A stretch of 64,000 nucleotides of DNA, taken from NCBI RefSeq assembly GCF_001747095.1, contig NZ_MDGP01000001.1, forward strand, positions 1,471,001-1,535,000. Reading direction: 5' to 3'. Source of the DNA: Roseivirga sp. 4D4. GTDB lineage: Bacteria > Bacteroidota > Bacteroidia > Cytophagales > Cyclobacteriaceae. Below, one piece after another: positions 41,852 to 51,599 of this stretch (the first letter of the stretch is position 1; each line of letters begins with the position of its first letter). A program made the translations under genes and the position numbers. The notes under the pieces were generated by a model. It was not told where the DNA came from and made no database searches. It worked only from the letters and a program-made list of their open reading frames with translations.

Positions 41852-44686
41852 TTACACTCTCCTACAAACCCGATTAAAGGCACAGTACTCGCACTGCTTC
41901 AGGTCTTCAGTTTGAGTAAAGGCTGTATTTGGGTCATAGATTTCATGGACCATTGCCTTGAGCTTGGTATCAAAGGCCTCAATGACTTCTTCCGGAACCA
42001 AGTGCCCTGCCCTTAACCATTGGGTACCCTGACTCAGGTGTCTCATGCTGAGAATACCAATCCTCACCTGATCAGACAAGTGTCCTTTAGTGAGTAAAGC
42101 ATAGAGGTAACCTTGAAAGCCTGATTTAAGCTTCGGGTTTTCGTAATAGGCTTCTATGTACTCCTCCGCCCCTAGCTTAAGACTGGTCCTACTGGCTAAT
42201 TCTACTTTTCCTGTTTTATAATCGATGATCTGAGTAACGCCATCCTTTTCATCAATACGATCGATCGTTCCACCTATTTTCACCTGTTCTCCTCTGGGTA
42301 AAGAGACGTAGTACTGGAAATCATTTCGTTCAAGACCAACCATCTTGAAAGGTGCCTGTTTCATATCCAGGTCGAGTACCTTGAGTACCATTTGCTCCAT
42401 CACTCTTTTGGTAACCAGATCTCTACCCGCCAACTGCTGGTTGGGTTGGATGATCTTATTCTCTTCCAGAGAGACCATCAGTTGCTTCTCCACAAAGCCT
42501 TTCAAGAGCTTGATTTGATCAGCTGAAACCTCTTTACCTAAATAGGGCATGTAAAGTTTTTCCAGCACCTCATGTACTACAATACCCAGGTTTCGGGCAT
42601 CGATATCCTCTTCTACCTGATCTTGCTCACTGAATCGTGCTACATATTGAAAGTAGAACTTCAGTGGACAGCTCACATAGGTGGTCAGGGAAGTCGGAGA
42701 AAGGAATTTCTCTGCTTCATTCCCATCAACATATCGTTGGAGCATATCCATGACTTTGGAGTCCTTTTCAATGCGGATAGCTCCTTTATCTGTCTGAGGT
42801 GGAATAATCCCCTCGTAAGTCTTCTCCTCGATCTGATAATTTGAGTGCTTTTTATAACGTCTAAGCTGTTGCAAAACGAAGCGGCTCACTTCCCCTGTAG
42901 AATCAGCAGCCACGGTATTATCATAGATAAAATGCACGTTTTCTGCTCGCTGGATCAGTCGCTTGAAGTGATAGGCATAAATGGCATCCTGCTCTTCGAA
43001 AGTCGGCAATTCAAATACCTTCCGAAGACCATAGGGAATGTAAGAATTAAGGCTTCGTCCTGCAGGAATCTTTCCTTCATTGGTAGAAAGGACAATGACA
43101 TTTTTGAAATCCAGGGTCCTTGTTTCCAGGAAACCCATGATCTGAAAGCCTCTAACGGGTTCTCCTTCGAAAGGTATTTTGATCGATCTAAAGTGTTCTT
43201 GGATGATCTTCTTGATCAAGCGCAATGAGAACCCTTCTCGGGTTTTCAAGTAATCATTCAGCTGATTGAGTGATTTGAGGAAGAAGTAGATAAATTCTTT
43301 ATCAGCAACGCCACTTTCGTTGGCTTTGAAATGATAGAAGACCTTGGTCAAATAGGTTTTGAAAGAGTGACTTAGTGTCTGCCATTCGGTTTTCGAGCCG
43401 AGTAAGGTCCTTAGTTCCGGGGATTTAATTCGCTCTAAGAGCGCTTTGAGACCGACTTTGTTCTTCTTTTCTTGTACAAACCATTGGTTAAGGTGATCGT
43501 AAATGCCCTCATGAAAAATGGCTGTATAGGCATTGGAAAGAAAAGGTCTTAAATCATAAACGTGAAAGATAACATCGCCATCCACTTCCTTGGCCCGTCT
43601 CATCAACTCCAGGTAGCTTAAGGCGAAGTCATACACCACCGTAGACTTCATCGGATAACCCATCGTGACGTTCAGTTTGTGATCCGCCATGGGAATGGCA
43701 TAAAGCAATGGCAAAAGCAACTTTTCATCGGCCAATACTATGGCAGATTCTTCAGGCTTGGCGCCCTTGGCTACGGTATCCGCCATTAATTCGGCTGCCA
43801 AATGAGCCTGTCCCATCAGTTGCGGTACAGCATGCACGGTGACTTGTTTAGGCTCATCCAAAGAATTGGCATTGATCCAAACCGCATCCGGCCACTTTTG
43901 CTCATACTCTCGAACAAAGTCGCCTGCCTCTTCATGTTTATCTCTGAGGTAGTAGGTGTCCACATCCCAGTAAAGCGTCCCGATCTTAGCTTTAACCAAA
44001 GCATCGAAGATCACTTCTTCAGATTTTGAAAGGGCATTGAACCCGCAAATATGGTAGTGATCATATTCATGATCGAAATGCTCTTGCTTCAAGATTTCAG
44101 CTAGGTTCCTATACAGCATCCCTCCATAAGCCTTCTCCTCTTTGAGTAATGTATCTTGATATTCAGCATACACATTGCCCACTTCTTGCCAGATCTTTAG
44201 AAACTCAGTCAGCAGCTTGGTCTTCTCCTGCTTCTCCGTAAGTGTTCTGTAGCGCTCAATTATACCCCTTAGCTCATCATTATAACCAAAGACATGATCG
44301 ATCTCCTTTATATTCTGTAAGGCCGAATAGATCTGTTTGGCGTCAGCCATATAGCGATCGATCTCATCATAATCTTTGAGAATTACCTTACCCCAAGCGT
44401 AGAACTTATCGAACTCAAGGTCCTTGTCGCGCTTTTGATAGACCTGGAAAAGGTTGAAGAGCAAAGTCAGTTCATCTGTAATGGTGAAACCTGTCATTTG
44501 CTGCACCAAATCTTCAATACTGAGGATGGTTGGAAGAATAAAGTGCTGATCGCCAAAGCGATTCAAAAGCGCTCGTTTAAAGAAAACTCCTCCCCGTTTT
44601 GTAGGGAAGACATAGCAATGAGATTTCAGTACTTGCAAAGCACCCTCATCTATATGATCGACTAAAGATTCGTGGAAGGTTTTCAT
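41852..44686 (-). CDS. addB: AddB-like PD-(D/E)XK nuclease subunit of the double-strand-break resection complex
   Basis: A 944-aa protein. The first ~650 residues are a degenerate helicase-like region (YVFPTKRGGVFFKRALLNRF at the start; VIVLSTNEGKIPAGRSLNSYIP in the middle). The C-terminus is a RecB-type nuclease: GGTIDRIDEKDG and VTQIIDYKTG (Asp822, Lys824). The Fe-S signature of AddB is present: Cys in TTYVSCPLKFYF and Cys932, Cys935, Cys941 in QCEYCAFNRVCRRV. With the AddA-like protein it processes DNA ends for RecA loading. A small lipoprotein gene separates it from addA, with 4-base overlaps on both sides. Confidence 0.85.
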   Translation of the reverse strand: MKTFHESLVDHIDEGALQVLKSHCYVFPTKRGGVFFKRALLNRFGDQHFILPTILSIEDLVQQMTGFTITDELTLLFNLFQVYQKRDKDLEFDKFYAWGKVILKDYDEIDRYMADAKQIYSALQNIKEIDHVFGYNDELRGIIERYRTLTEKQEKTKLLTEFLKIWQEVGNVYAEYQDTLLKEEKAYGGMLYRNLAEILKQEHFDHEYDHYHICGFNALSKSEEVIFDALVKAKIGTLYWDVDTYYLRDKHEEAGDFVREYEQKWPDAVWINANSLDEPKQVTVHAVPQLMGQAHLAAELMADTVAKGAKPEESAIVLADEKLLLPLLYAIPMADHKLNVTMGYPMKSTVVYDFALSYLELMRRAKEVDGDVIFHVYDLRPFLSNAYTAIFHEGIYDHLNQWFVQEKKNKVGLKALLERIKSPELRTLLGSKTEWQTLSHSFKTYLTKVFYHFKANESGVADKEFIYFFLKSLNQLNDYLKTREGFSLRLIKKIIQEHFRSIKIPFEGEPVRGFQIMGFLETRTLDFKNVIVLSTNEGKIPAGRSLNSYIPYGLRKVFELPTFEEQDAIYAYHFKRLIQRAENVHFIYDNTVAADSTGEVSRFVLQQLRRYKKHSNYQIEEKTYEGIIPPQTDKGAIRIEKDSKVMDMLQRYVDGNEAEKFLSPTSLTTYVSCPLKFYFQYVARFSEQDQVEEDIDARNLGIVVHEVLEKLYMPYLGKEVSADQIKLLKGFVEKQLMVSLEENKIIQPNQQLAGRDLVTKRVMEQMVLKVLDLDMKQAPFKMVGLERNDFQYYVSLPRGEQVKIGGTIDRIDEKDGVTQIIDYKTGKVELASRTSLKLGAEEYIEAYYENPKLKSGFQGYLYALLTKGHLSDQVRIGILSMRHLSQGTQWLRAGHLVPEEVIEAFDTKLKAMVHEIYDPNTAFTQTEDLKQCEYCAFNRVCRRV

Positions 44687-45144
44687 AGACTCTTTACTTT
44701 CTTCACAGAAACAAACTCTATTACTCTAAATTCAGCATTATTCGAACCTAAATGTCCATATCCATTTGAACCTCCTTGTGAAAAGACTCCTTTGACATCT
44801 AGTAATAAACTCGAATTAACATAGTTGTCATAAGCATCCGTAAAAGCCTTATCAATTGTCTTAGGAAGTGTTTCAAAAGCAGAAATATCTAATTCAATTT
44901 TTAAGCTTGGGCATCTGTGGTCACTTAATCTCCAGTACTCCTCAAAACCCGAATAAACTCCAGAGATGCGAACTGTATCACCCACATATTCTGGGAGTTG
45001 GCAAATGCCAACCCTACCTTTTTTGATGTCTGTATAAATCAAAGGATCGCAGCTGGTATTCAAAAGAATTATAAAAAGTAAAGTTATTGAGGCAAGCCAA
45101 ATTTGAACCTTGGGTTTTATGAAAAGCATACTTTTCTTCTTCAT
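44683..45144 (-). CDS. Hypothetical lipoprotein wedged between addA and addB
   Basis: A 153-aa protein with N-terminal positive residues, hydrophobic stretch (WLASITLLFIILLNTSC) and a lipobox-like Cys near residue 32. The body has beta character (YVGDTVRISGVYSGFEEYWRL) and recalls small OB-like domains. Its start and stop overlap the adjacent genes by 4 bases each (ATGA), so it is co-translated with the repair nuclease subunits although it should be outside the cytoplasm. Function unknown; no link to DNA repair is evident. Confidence 0.65.
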   Translation of the reverse strand: MKKKSMLFIKPKVQIWLASITLLFIILLNTSCDPLIYTDIKKGRVGICQLPEYVGDTVRISGVYSGFEEYWRLSDHRCPSLKIELDISAFETLPKTIDKAFTDAYDNYVNSSLLLDVKGVFSQGGSNGYGHLGSNNAEFRVIEFVSVKKVKSL

Positions 45145-48100
45145 TCTGAAACCTCCCTAACAATCACTGGTTCAACATAGATCAAATGACCTTCGACCTC
45201 CTCGAAACCTAAAGCTTTCATGGCCTTCATATAGCGCCTGACTTGATCGTGATGTGACTCACCTTCCTTTTCCTTCTTATAATCGATCACAATGGCCTTC
45301 TTGCCTTGAGTCAATATTCGATCTGGCTTATGAATTCGACTGTCATACCAAATCTCTCGCTCATTGAGTACTTCAAAACCGTCTGAGAACCAAGGCGCTA
45401 TCAAAGGATCGCTGAAGAGTTTTTTGATTCTTGAAGACACATTTGCCGCTGCCTGTTCATCTAGCTCTCCTGCCTGTTTCATTTGCTTTAAGACGGGCTC
45501 AAGGTCTTCTACTATGCTGATGGCCGATAGCACTTCATGTACCTGATTCCCTATGGTAATGTTCTGAGCATCTTCGGTTTCCTGAAGCATAAAGAAGCGT
45601 TCCGAATCGTTTCGAATGGTAAGCTTCTGCAAATAGGACGAGTTAGGGTAAACCCGCATTCCAATGGCATCTCCCTTGTCCTCATTTGCACCTGATTTAG
45701 CCCCTGATATACCAAAAGAATAGTCCACATGTGTAGTCTCTTGATTTTCCTGACTTTCCAAACCAGGAAGTATCTGCCAAAGCAATGACTGGATGTTAGA
45801 TGGCACGGCATTTCTTACCTTCAATTCACCATTAGGGGCACCGATATATAGTTTCTCTCTGGCTCTGGTGAATGCCACATAAGTTTTGTTGAGTACATCT
45901 AATACAAACTCTTTTGACTCTTGGTAGAATGCTTCGGCAAAATGTGAATTAGAAAGAGAACGCTTAGAATAATCCAGTGGAACAAACTGTAAGTCTTGAT
46001 AATCGATCGGCAAGTCATGCGTCCAGAATTGATGTCTAACAGGTGGCAAGATACTCCAATGCGCAAAGGGAATTAAAACTATCGGAGCCTCCAGGCCCTT
46101 TGATTTATGAATGGACATAATCCGAACCGCATTGGTCTTTTCGTTAGCCGAAACCGTGGTATCATAGCCTTCATTATCCCACCATTCCATAAAGGTGTTA
46201 ATGGAGTTGATGCCTTTCTGCGTTTGTTCTAAAACTACATCTTGAAACTGCTGAATATAGATATCAGCATGATCGGTAAAGCCGAATGTCAAAAGCACCT
46301 CACTGACTAAGTCAAAAAGGGACTGCTGTCTTAGGTGGTGCTTTTGGTCTAAAAACTTCTTAGGAAAAGCCGCTTCTTCCAGACTCATTCTATCATCACG
46401 CGACCTTAACAAGACCTGTTGGGCATCCTGTCCGCTCAATTGATGATAGAGTCGGATTAGATTGAGCGAGAGTATCTCATCATAGTCTGACTGCAGATAT
46501 CGGAATACTTCAAGTACAAATACCACCAAGTCGCTTTGTGTGATCCTTAGTGACTCTCCGTTAATAAAGGGAATGTTCTCCGCTAAAAGTGCATTGGCTA
46601 TATCCGGAATTTCACCATTGGCGTTTACGAGAATTAGAAAGTCGCTCAGCTCAAAACCTTGAGACTGATTGGTTTGAATAATCCCTATCAGATCGCTGAG
46701 TGAAGCGGCTTTCCAAGGCATTTCGTCTTTCTCATAGAAGCGCACGCGCACAAAGCCTCCATCCTCTCCTTTGGCTTCTTGGTGATGATGGGCATAGGCT
46801 CGTTCAAAAAGTTCTGTATCTGTAATTGATTCGTGTTGACCAATCGCCTTAGGTAATTCTTCGAACAACTGGTTATTGAAATTCACCACCTGCCCTAGAC
46901 TACGATAATTATCGGCCAAATTCTGCTCTGAATCTCTTGTGTAAAAGGCACCCAAATCCCTTTTCAACTCGCTCAGCAGTAGATTCATGTTCCCACCACG
47001 AAAACGATAGATGGACTGCTTTACATCACCCACAATCAACACATTATTGTCTTCCGAAAGGGCATTGATGACCAAGGGCTGAAGATTACTCCACTGAAAG
47101 TTAGAGGTATCCTGAAACTCATCGATCATGATGTGTTTAAAAAAGCTACCAAGCTTCTCAAAAATGAAGGGCGCGTCTGCTTCGGCCAGAATATCCTTGA
47201 GAATCAGGTTATTATCAGAGATAAGCATCACATTGTGCTCATCGCGATAGTCTTTTAGGTGCTTATTAAGTTCTTCTAATAGACCATAGGAGAACATGTT
47301 CTTCAAAAGTACCCTTGCCGTATTGTATTCAATTTGGTAATCATCAATATACTTGACTATATCCAAGCCTATTTGGCCAAACCTACCGGCAACAAGTGTA
47401 TCGATTTCTGCAACCTTTGGTGAAGTCTTGGTATACCAGGTATCATCTCCGCTAACGGTTTTGAGGAATGAGGCGGTAAGAGAAAAGTCACCTCTGACCA
47501 GTTTTTTGAAGGTATTGGCTACACTACGCGATCCACCTTTGAAGTCCTCCACAACGAGACCATCTTGTGTCAAAAGATCAAGGGCTTCATTGCCGTAGGC
47601 TTTCAGTTGCTGTTCATACACCTTGACTGTCCTGCTCATTTTGGCAATGAGTTCTTTGACTCTGTCTAGATCTAGATCAACTTCACGAAAACCATCTTGA
47701 AATGCTTCGGAAAAGAGGCTCTTGCCTAGTTTCTCCATATTCTGATCTACATTCCAAGACTTATCATTTTCCATTTGCTCATTAGCAAATGAGACTAGCC
47801 AATCTCTTACCTGTTTGTTATCATCCAAGCTGCGAAAGAGCTGATCTATCGATTCGCTCAAGGCAAGCGAAACATTCATCTCTAATTCATAACTCAGTGG
47901 TAAATCAAGTTCTCGAGCAAATGAGCGAAGTACTTTAGAGAAGAAGCTATCGATAGTAGAAATCTCAAACCTGCCGTAGTTATGAATGATCAATTCGTAA
48001 GCCTCACTGGCTCGGGAACGAATTCCTTTGTCATCCAACCGATCGCCCAGAGACTCCTTAATACTTTGAAACATTGGTCCTTCACTACCCTCAGCGATCT

Positions 48101-48275
48101 CTAACAAGGCTGTTAGAATCCTGCGTTTCATCTCTTCTGTTGCCTTATTGGTGAAGGTGATCGCCAGAATATGCTTGAAGTCCCCTGGATTCAGTAGTAC
48201 CAACTTCAAGTACTCCCTGACAAGGGTAAATGTCTTGCCTGATCCGGCAGAAGATTTGTAAACGGTTAGTGGCAA
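45141..48275 (-). CDS. addA: AddA/RecB-like UvrD-family helicase-nuclease
   Basis: A 1044-aa SF1 helicase. Walker A is SSAGSGKT at residues 8-15, then AITFTNKATEEMK (motif Ia), HIMIDEFQDTSNFQW (motif II), VLIVGDVKQSIYRFRGG (motif III), TNAVRIMSIHKSKGLE (motif V), and KTYVAFTRAREKLYIG (motif VI). The C-terminal nuclease has HKPDRILTQGKKAIVIDYKK (Asp998, Lys1000). It unwinds and degrades broken DNA ends together with the AddB protein. It is the first gene of the addA-lipoprotein-addB operon. Confidence 0.9.
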   Translation of the reverse strand: MPLTVYKSSAGSGKTFTLVREYLKLVLLNPGDFKHILAITFTNKATEEMKRRILTALLEIAEGSEGPMFQSIKESLGDRLDDKGIRSRASEAYELIIHNYGRFEISTIDSFFSKVLRSFARELDLPLSYELEMNVSLALSESIDQLFRSLDDNKQVRDWLVSFANEQMENDKSWNVDQNMEKLGKSLFSEAFQDGFREVDLDLDRVKELIAKMSRTVKVYEQQLKAYGNEALDLLTQDGLVVEDFKGGSRSVANTFKKLVRGDFSLTASFLKTVSGDDTWYTKTSPKVAEIDTLVAGRFGQIGLDIVKYIDDYQIEYNTARVLLKNMFSYGLLEELNKHLKDYRDEHNVMLISDNNLILKDILAEADAPFIFEKLGSFFKHIMIDEFQDTSNFQWSNLQPLVINALSEDNNVLIVGDVKQSIYRFRGGNMNLLLSELKRDLGAFYTRDSEQNLADNYRSLGQVVNFNNQLFEELPKAIGQHESITDTELFERAYAHHHQEAKGEDGGFVRVRFYEKDEMPWKAASLSDLIGIIQTNQSQGFELSDFLILVNANGEIPDIANALLAENIPFINGESLRITQSDLVVFVLEVFRYLQSDYDEILSLNLIRLYHQLSGQDAQQVLLRSRDDRMSLEEAAFPKKFLDQKHHLRQQSLFDLVSEVLLTFGFTDHADIYIQQFQDVVLEQTQKGINSINTFMEWWDNEGYDTTVSANEKTNAVRIMSIHKSKGLEAPIVLIPFAHWSILPPVRHQFWTHDLPIDYQDLQFVPLDYSKRSLSNSHFAEAFYQESKEFVLDVLNKTYVAFTRAREKLYIGAPNGELKVRNAVPSNIQSLLWQILPGLESQENQETTHVDYSFGISGAKSGANEDKGDAIGMRVYPNSSYLQKLTIRNDSERFFMLQETEDAQNITIGNQVHEVLSAISIVEDLEPVLKQMKQAGELDEQAAANVSSRIKKLFSDPLIAPWFSDGFEVLNEREIWYDSRIHKPDRILTQGKKAIVIDYKKEKEGESHHDQVRRYMKAMKALGFEEVEGHLIYVEPVIVREVSE

Positions 48276-48333
48276 TTCGGCTTTGATTTAGACCAAGGAT
48301 GAAATTAATCAATGCCAAAGAAATCAGAAGGGA

Positions 48334-51300
48334 TTAACGGATTAACTTGACAGTTCCCCGAACAATTTCTTCGAAGGGAAATCCATTCACCTCTCCCCAA
48401 TAACTCAGCACATAGGAATAGGCCCCACTTTGTACTTTTTGCCCCCTGAATGTACCATCCCAGCCCTCTGTAATATCATTGGTACTAAACAGTACTTCGC
48501 CTCCCCATTCAGAATAAACTTTCATCTGGAAACTCGTTGCACAATCGTAGACCACATGGAAAGTGTCATTTCTCCCATCACCATTCGGACTGAAGGCATT
48601 CGGAACACTGATTCGCGGGTAGCGTTCGGAGATTTCCTCATTTGGAAAGGTAAACGTACAACCATTAGCATCGGTAACAGTAACCGAATAGGTCCCAGCA
48701 GATAGGCCTTGAATCAATTGCGCATCTTGAGGTGGGCTAGTATTCCAGCGATAGGTATATGGCCTTGTGCCGCCCTGAGCCTCAACAAAAATAGAACCTG
48801 AAGGAATGTTGGGACAGGTTGGATCATCGGTAGTTATGGCTGTAAGTGGCTCCGGCTCTGAGACATCAAAGTCCACTTCAATTTCACAACCTGCGCTGTC
48901 TCTTATCTGTACTTTATGCGCTCCGACAGATAGGCCCGAAATCGAGTTTCCAAGATCAATATTACCCCCATCTAAAAAAACTTGATATGGGGCTACACCA
49001 CCTTCGATAAGTACATTTGCAAGACCATCACTGCTACCATTACACCGAGTACCCTCAACCTCCAATGTGGCGACAAGTTCTTCAGGGTCTACCAAGGTGA
49101 AGGTCGACACATTTACACACCCAATTTCATCGGTCACCGTTGCCGTGTAATCACCCGCGGCCAAATTGCCAATATTGGCACCTGTCATACCGTTATCCCA
49201 TACGATATCGAGAGGGCTTCCATTGCTTCCGGTGACATTGAGGTTAATTCTTCCATTTGCCTCACCCCTACAAACTGGCGGTACTAGCGTAGCATCGACT
49301 GTTAAGGGAGGATTAATGGTCACATCTAACACTTCTGAAAAGCCCTCACAACCAGGACTTTGAGGATTAAACTCTCTAAACCAAACTTGTCCAATCCCCT
49401 CCTCATTCCAAACTATCTCTACCGAATTCCCTGTATTGGATCCCACGAACTGTCCTTTGTCATTTACAAACCACTCATACTGAGAACCACTCGCTTGAGG
49501 TGTGAAATAGGTAATAGGTCGATTGGCATCAGCACACACCTGATCATCTACCGGACCACTACTCATCGGCTTATCGGGCTCCAACAAGTTATCAATAGTA
49601 ACCGCAACAGTAATTGTATCAATGGCACATTGGTTAGACGCTGTAACCGGCAAAACCTTAATGAAAGCTTCGTTACTGATACCTCCCCATTCAACCGTTA
49701 CAGTCGGTGCGGTATCATCAGAGACAATTACACCTCCATTTATAAACCATTGATAACTTTCATGATTGGTGCCAGTAATGGCATATTCAATGCCCTTGAT
49801 ATCAGGACATACGGATACAGGACCACTTACTTCGTTAACCGCAAATTCGGTTACCGACACGGTCTTGCGAATCACCACTGCATTATTACAAAGGCTGCCA
49901 CCATCAGAAGCTACCATAATCACTTCATACTCGCCTGGTGCGTCATATTTGTGGGTTACTTGCTGAAGTGCACCTTCCTCACCCAAGAGGGTTGTTCCAT
50001 CGCCAAAGTCCCAGAAAAAGGTATCGAAGACCGGATCAGTTCCGGGGAGCATTTCAAACTCAACCCTCATATCCAAAGAAGACTCAATGCATATGGCATC
50101 AAGACTAATCAATTCAACACTTTCTCTGATCCGTTCATTGAGAATTCGGCTCAGGCTAGAACCTGCCATATAGCCATATGACTCTTCTTGACCAAAAGCA
50201 TATACATAAGGAATTACTCCTCCAGGCGAACTAATGGTATGATTTCCTTGGGTAAAGACTATCGTGGCATAGGCGGCTTCGCCTACTACTTCAAATTGAT
50301 CTGTGATGTCCACATTATCAAGTATGATATTATTCAAGTCCTCCTTTCGCGTGACCACTGTCAGGTGGTAGGTCAGGGAATTAAATAATGGCATAGAATT
50401 GAAGGTGACCTGTTGAATACCCTGCTGTAATGGGCTTACCATAATCATCAAAGGATCTGACGGCACTCCATCACAACCTTCGCTTTTACTGAACTGCCCG
50501 ATAGCAATGGGTTTATCCGCATCGATAAAACTAACTGCATACATGGAATCAAGCACTTCGTATTCTCCGGCATCGAGCAGAATGTCACTCATTCCATCAA
50601 TCTTTACCGTAGTACCATCTACTGAGGCCAAAATCTTCACCAAATCTCCAGAGGTTCTGTCTTGAAATGGCACATAAAGAAAGTCATCTCCCCAAGTGGA
50701 AATAGGAAACATTTGCTCTACCAAATGGTCCTTGGTCTCACCACAGCCTGATATATTAGTCGATTTATTGCCGGAAAAAACTGCAATCTTCTTACAAACA
50801 ATACCTGCTTCAATAATCGACCTCACTAAGGTTCCTGTCAGATCGCCTCTAGACTTCACTTGATAGGTTTGCCCCGCATCTAGGGTAATAATATTGGATT
50901 GTCCTGGACGCCAACCCTGAAAGGTATCCACCGAGGGAATGATTTCTACTTGCGTACTATCCTCTGTCGCGACAATAAGCAAATTGGACTCTCGGGCATC
51001 ATTGTCCAGCGTATCGGACTTTACATGCGCCATCACATAATAGTCAGTATCAAGTGCTCTAGTCGGGATAATCACTGATGCATCAGCACCTCGAATTACC
51101 TTATTCAATACATGCACAGATATGTCTTTATCAGAAGTGATATGGACGCCATGATTATTCTTACCGACTCCATCGGCCATTAACTCATCTGGAAGAATGA
51201 CTAGTGTGGTCTTTCCTGGTTCTATGAGTTTGGTATTGAAGAAATTCCCAAGAGGTGTTCTCAAGGTTACATTCGCCTGCTCATCGGCATTGATATAAAT

Positions 51301-51480
51301 CTCCAGAGACAAGCCGGGTGTTGGTTCATTTTCGGAGAAACCCAACCAAAAATCTTTGCCTTGGGTCGTCACTTGTGCAAGAGACACCACCTCAACAATT
51401 GACCACAGAAGCATAACCAGAACAAGCCTAAAGCTTTTCCATGTAAATAGAGCTAAGAAGGAAACGTTCCTTTTATGCAC
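48334..51480 (-). CDS. T9SS-exported IgGFc-binding/PKD/SprB-repeat protein, paralog A
   Basis: 1048 aa. Signal peptide ends near residue 36. Domains in order: IgGFc-binding-like N-domain (TQGKDFWLGFSENEPTPGLS onward, to ~430); a PKD domain with FFWDFGDGTTLLG near 490; two Ig-like regions; SprB-type repeats from ~737 (PPVCRGEANGRINLNVTG); a type B sorting domain from ~963 (NAFSPNGDGRNDTFHV, MKVYSEWGGEVLFST, GWDGTFRGQ). It is probably a cell-surface adhesin delivered by the gliding-motility secretion system. The paralog at 51600 has the same plan. Confidence 0.9.
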   Translation of the reverse strand: MHKRNVSFLALFTWKSFRLVLVMLLWSIVEVVSLAQVTTQGKDFWLGFSENEPTPGLSLEIYINADEQANVTLRTPLGNFFNTKLIEPGKTTLVILPDELMADGVGKNNHGVHITSDKDISVHVLNKVIRGADASVIIPTRALDTDYYVMAHVKSDTLDNDARESNLLIVATEDSTQVEIIPSVDTFQGWRPGQSNIITLDAGQTYQVKSRGDLTGTLVRSIIEAGIVCKKIAVFSGNKSTNISGCGETKDHLVEQMFPISTWGDDFLYVPFQDRTSGDLVKILASVDGTTVKIDGMSDILLDAGEYEVLDSMYAVSFIDADKPIAIGQFSKSEGCDGVPSDPLMIMVSPLQQGIQQVTFNSMPLFNSLTYHLTVVTRKEDLNNIILDNVDITDQFEVVGEAAYATIVFTQGNHTISSPGGVIPYVYAFGQEESYGYMAGSSLSRILNERIRESVELISLDAICIESSLDMRVEFEMLPGTDPVFDTFFWDFGDGTTLLGEEGALQQVTHKYDAPGEYEVIMVASDGGSLCNNAVVIRKTVSVTEFAVNEVSGPVSVCPDIKGIEYAITGTNHESYQWFINGGVIVSDDTAPTVTVEWGGISNEAFIKVLPVTASNQCAIDTITVAVTIDNLLEPDKPMSSGPVDDQVCADANRPITYFTPQASGSQYEWFVNDKGQFVGSNTGNSVEIVWNEEGIGQVWFREFNPQSPGCEGFSEVLDVTINPPLTVDATLVPPVCRGEANGRINLNVTGSNGSPLDIVWDNGMTGANIGNLAAGDYTATVTDEIGCVNVSTFTLVDPEELVATLEVEGTRCNGSSDGLANVLIEGGVAPYQVFLDGGNIDLGNSISGLSVGAHKVQIRDSAGCEIEVDFDVSEPEPLTAITTDDPTCPNIPSGSIFVEAQGGTRPYTYRWNTSPPQDAQLIQGLSAGTYSVTVTDANGCTFTFPNEEISERYPRISVPNAFSPNGDGRNDTFHVVYDCATSFQMKVYSEWGGEVLFSTNDITEGWDGTFRGQKVQSGAYSYVLSYWGEVNGFPFEEIVRGTVKLIR

Positions 51481-51599
51481 TTCAAACAGGTTTTAGTAGG
51501 TCGAAAAACGGTAAAAACCGATATAAGAATAACAATTAAGAAACGTACTTCCCTACGAAAGCAACGGATATAACTGAGATAATAATTTAATGGATTTAC

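Noticed and set aside
49360..50181. 273-codon plus-strand frame inside a T9SS protein gene
   Set aside because: Antisense to a well-supported domain-containing gene; residue composition is unlike a real protein.
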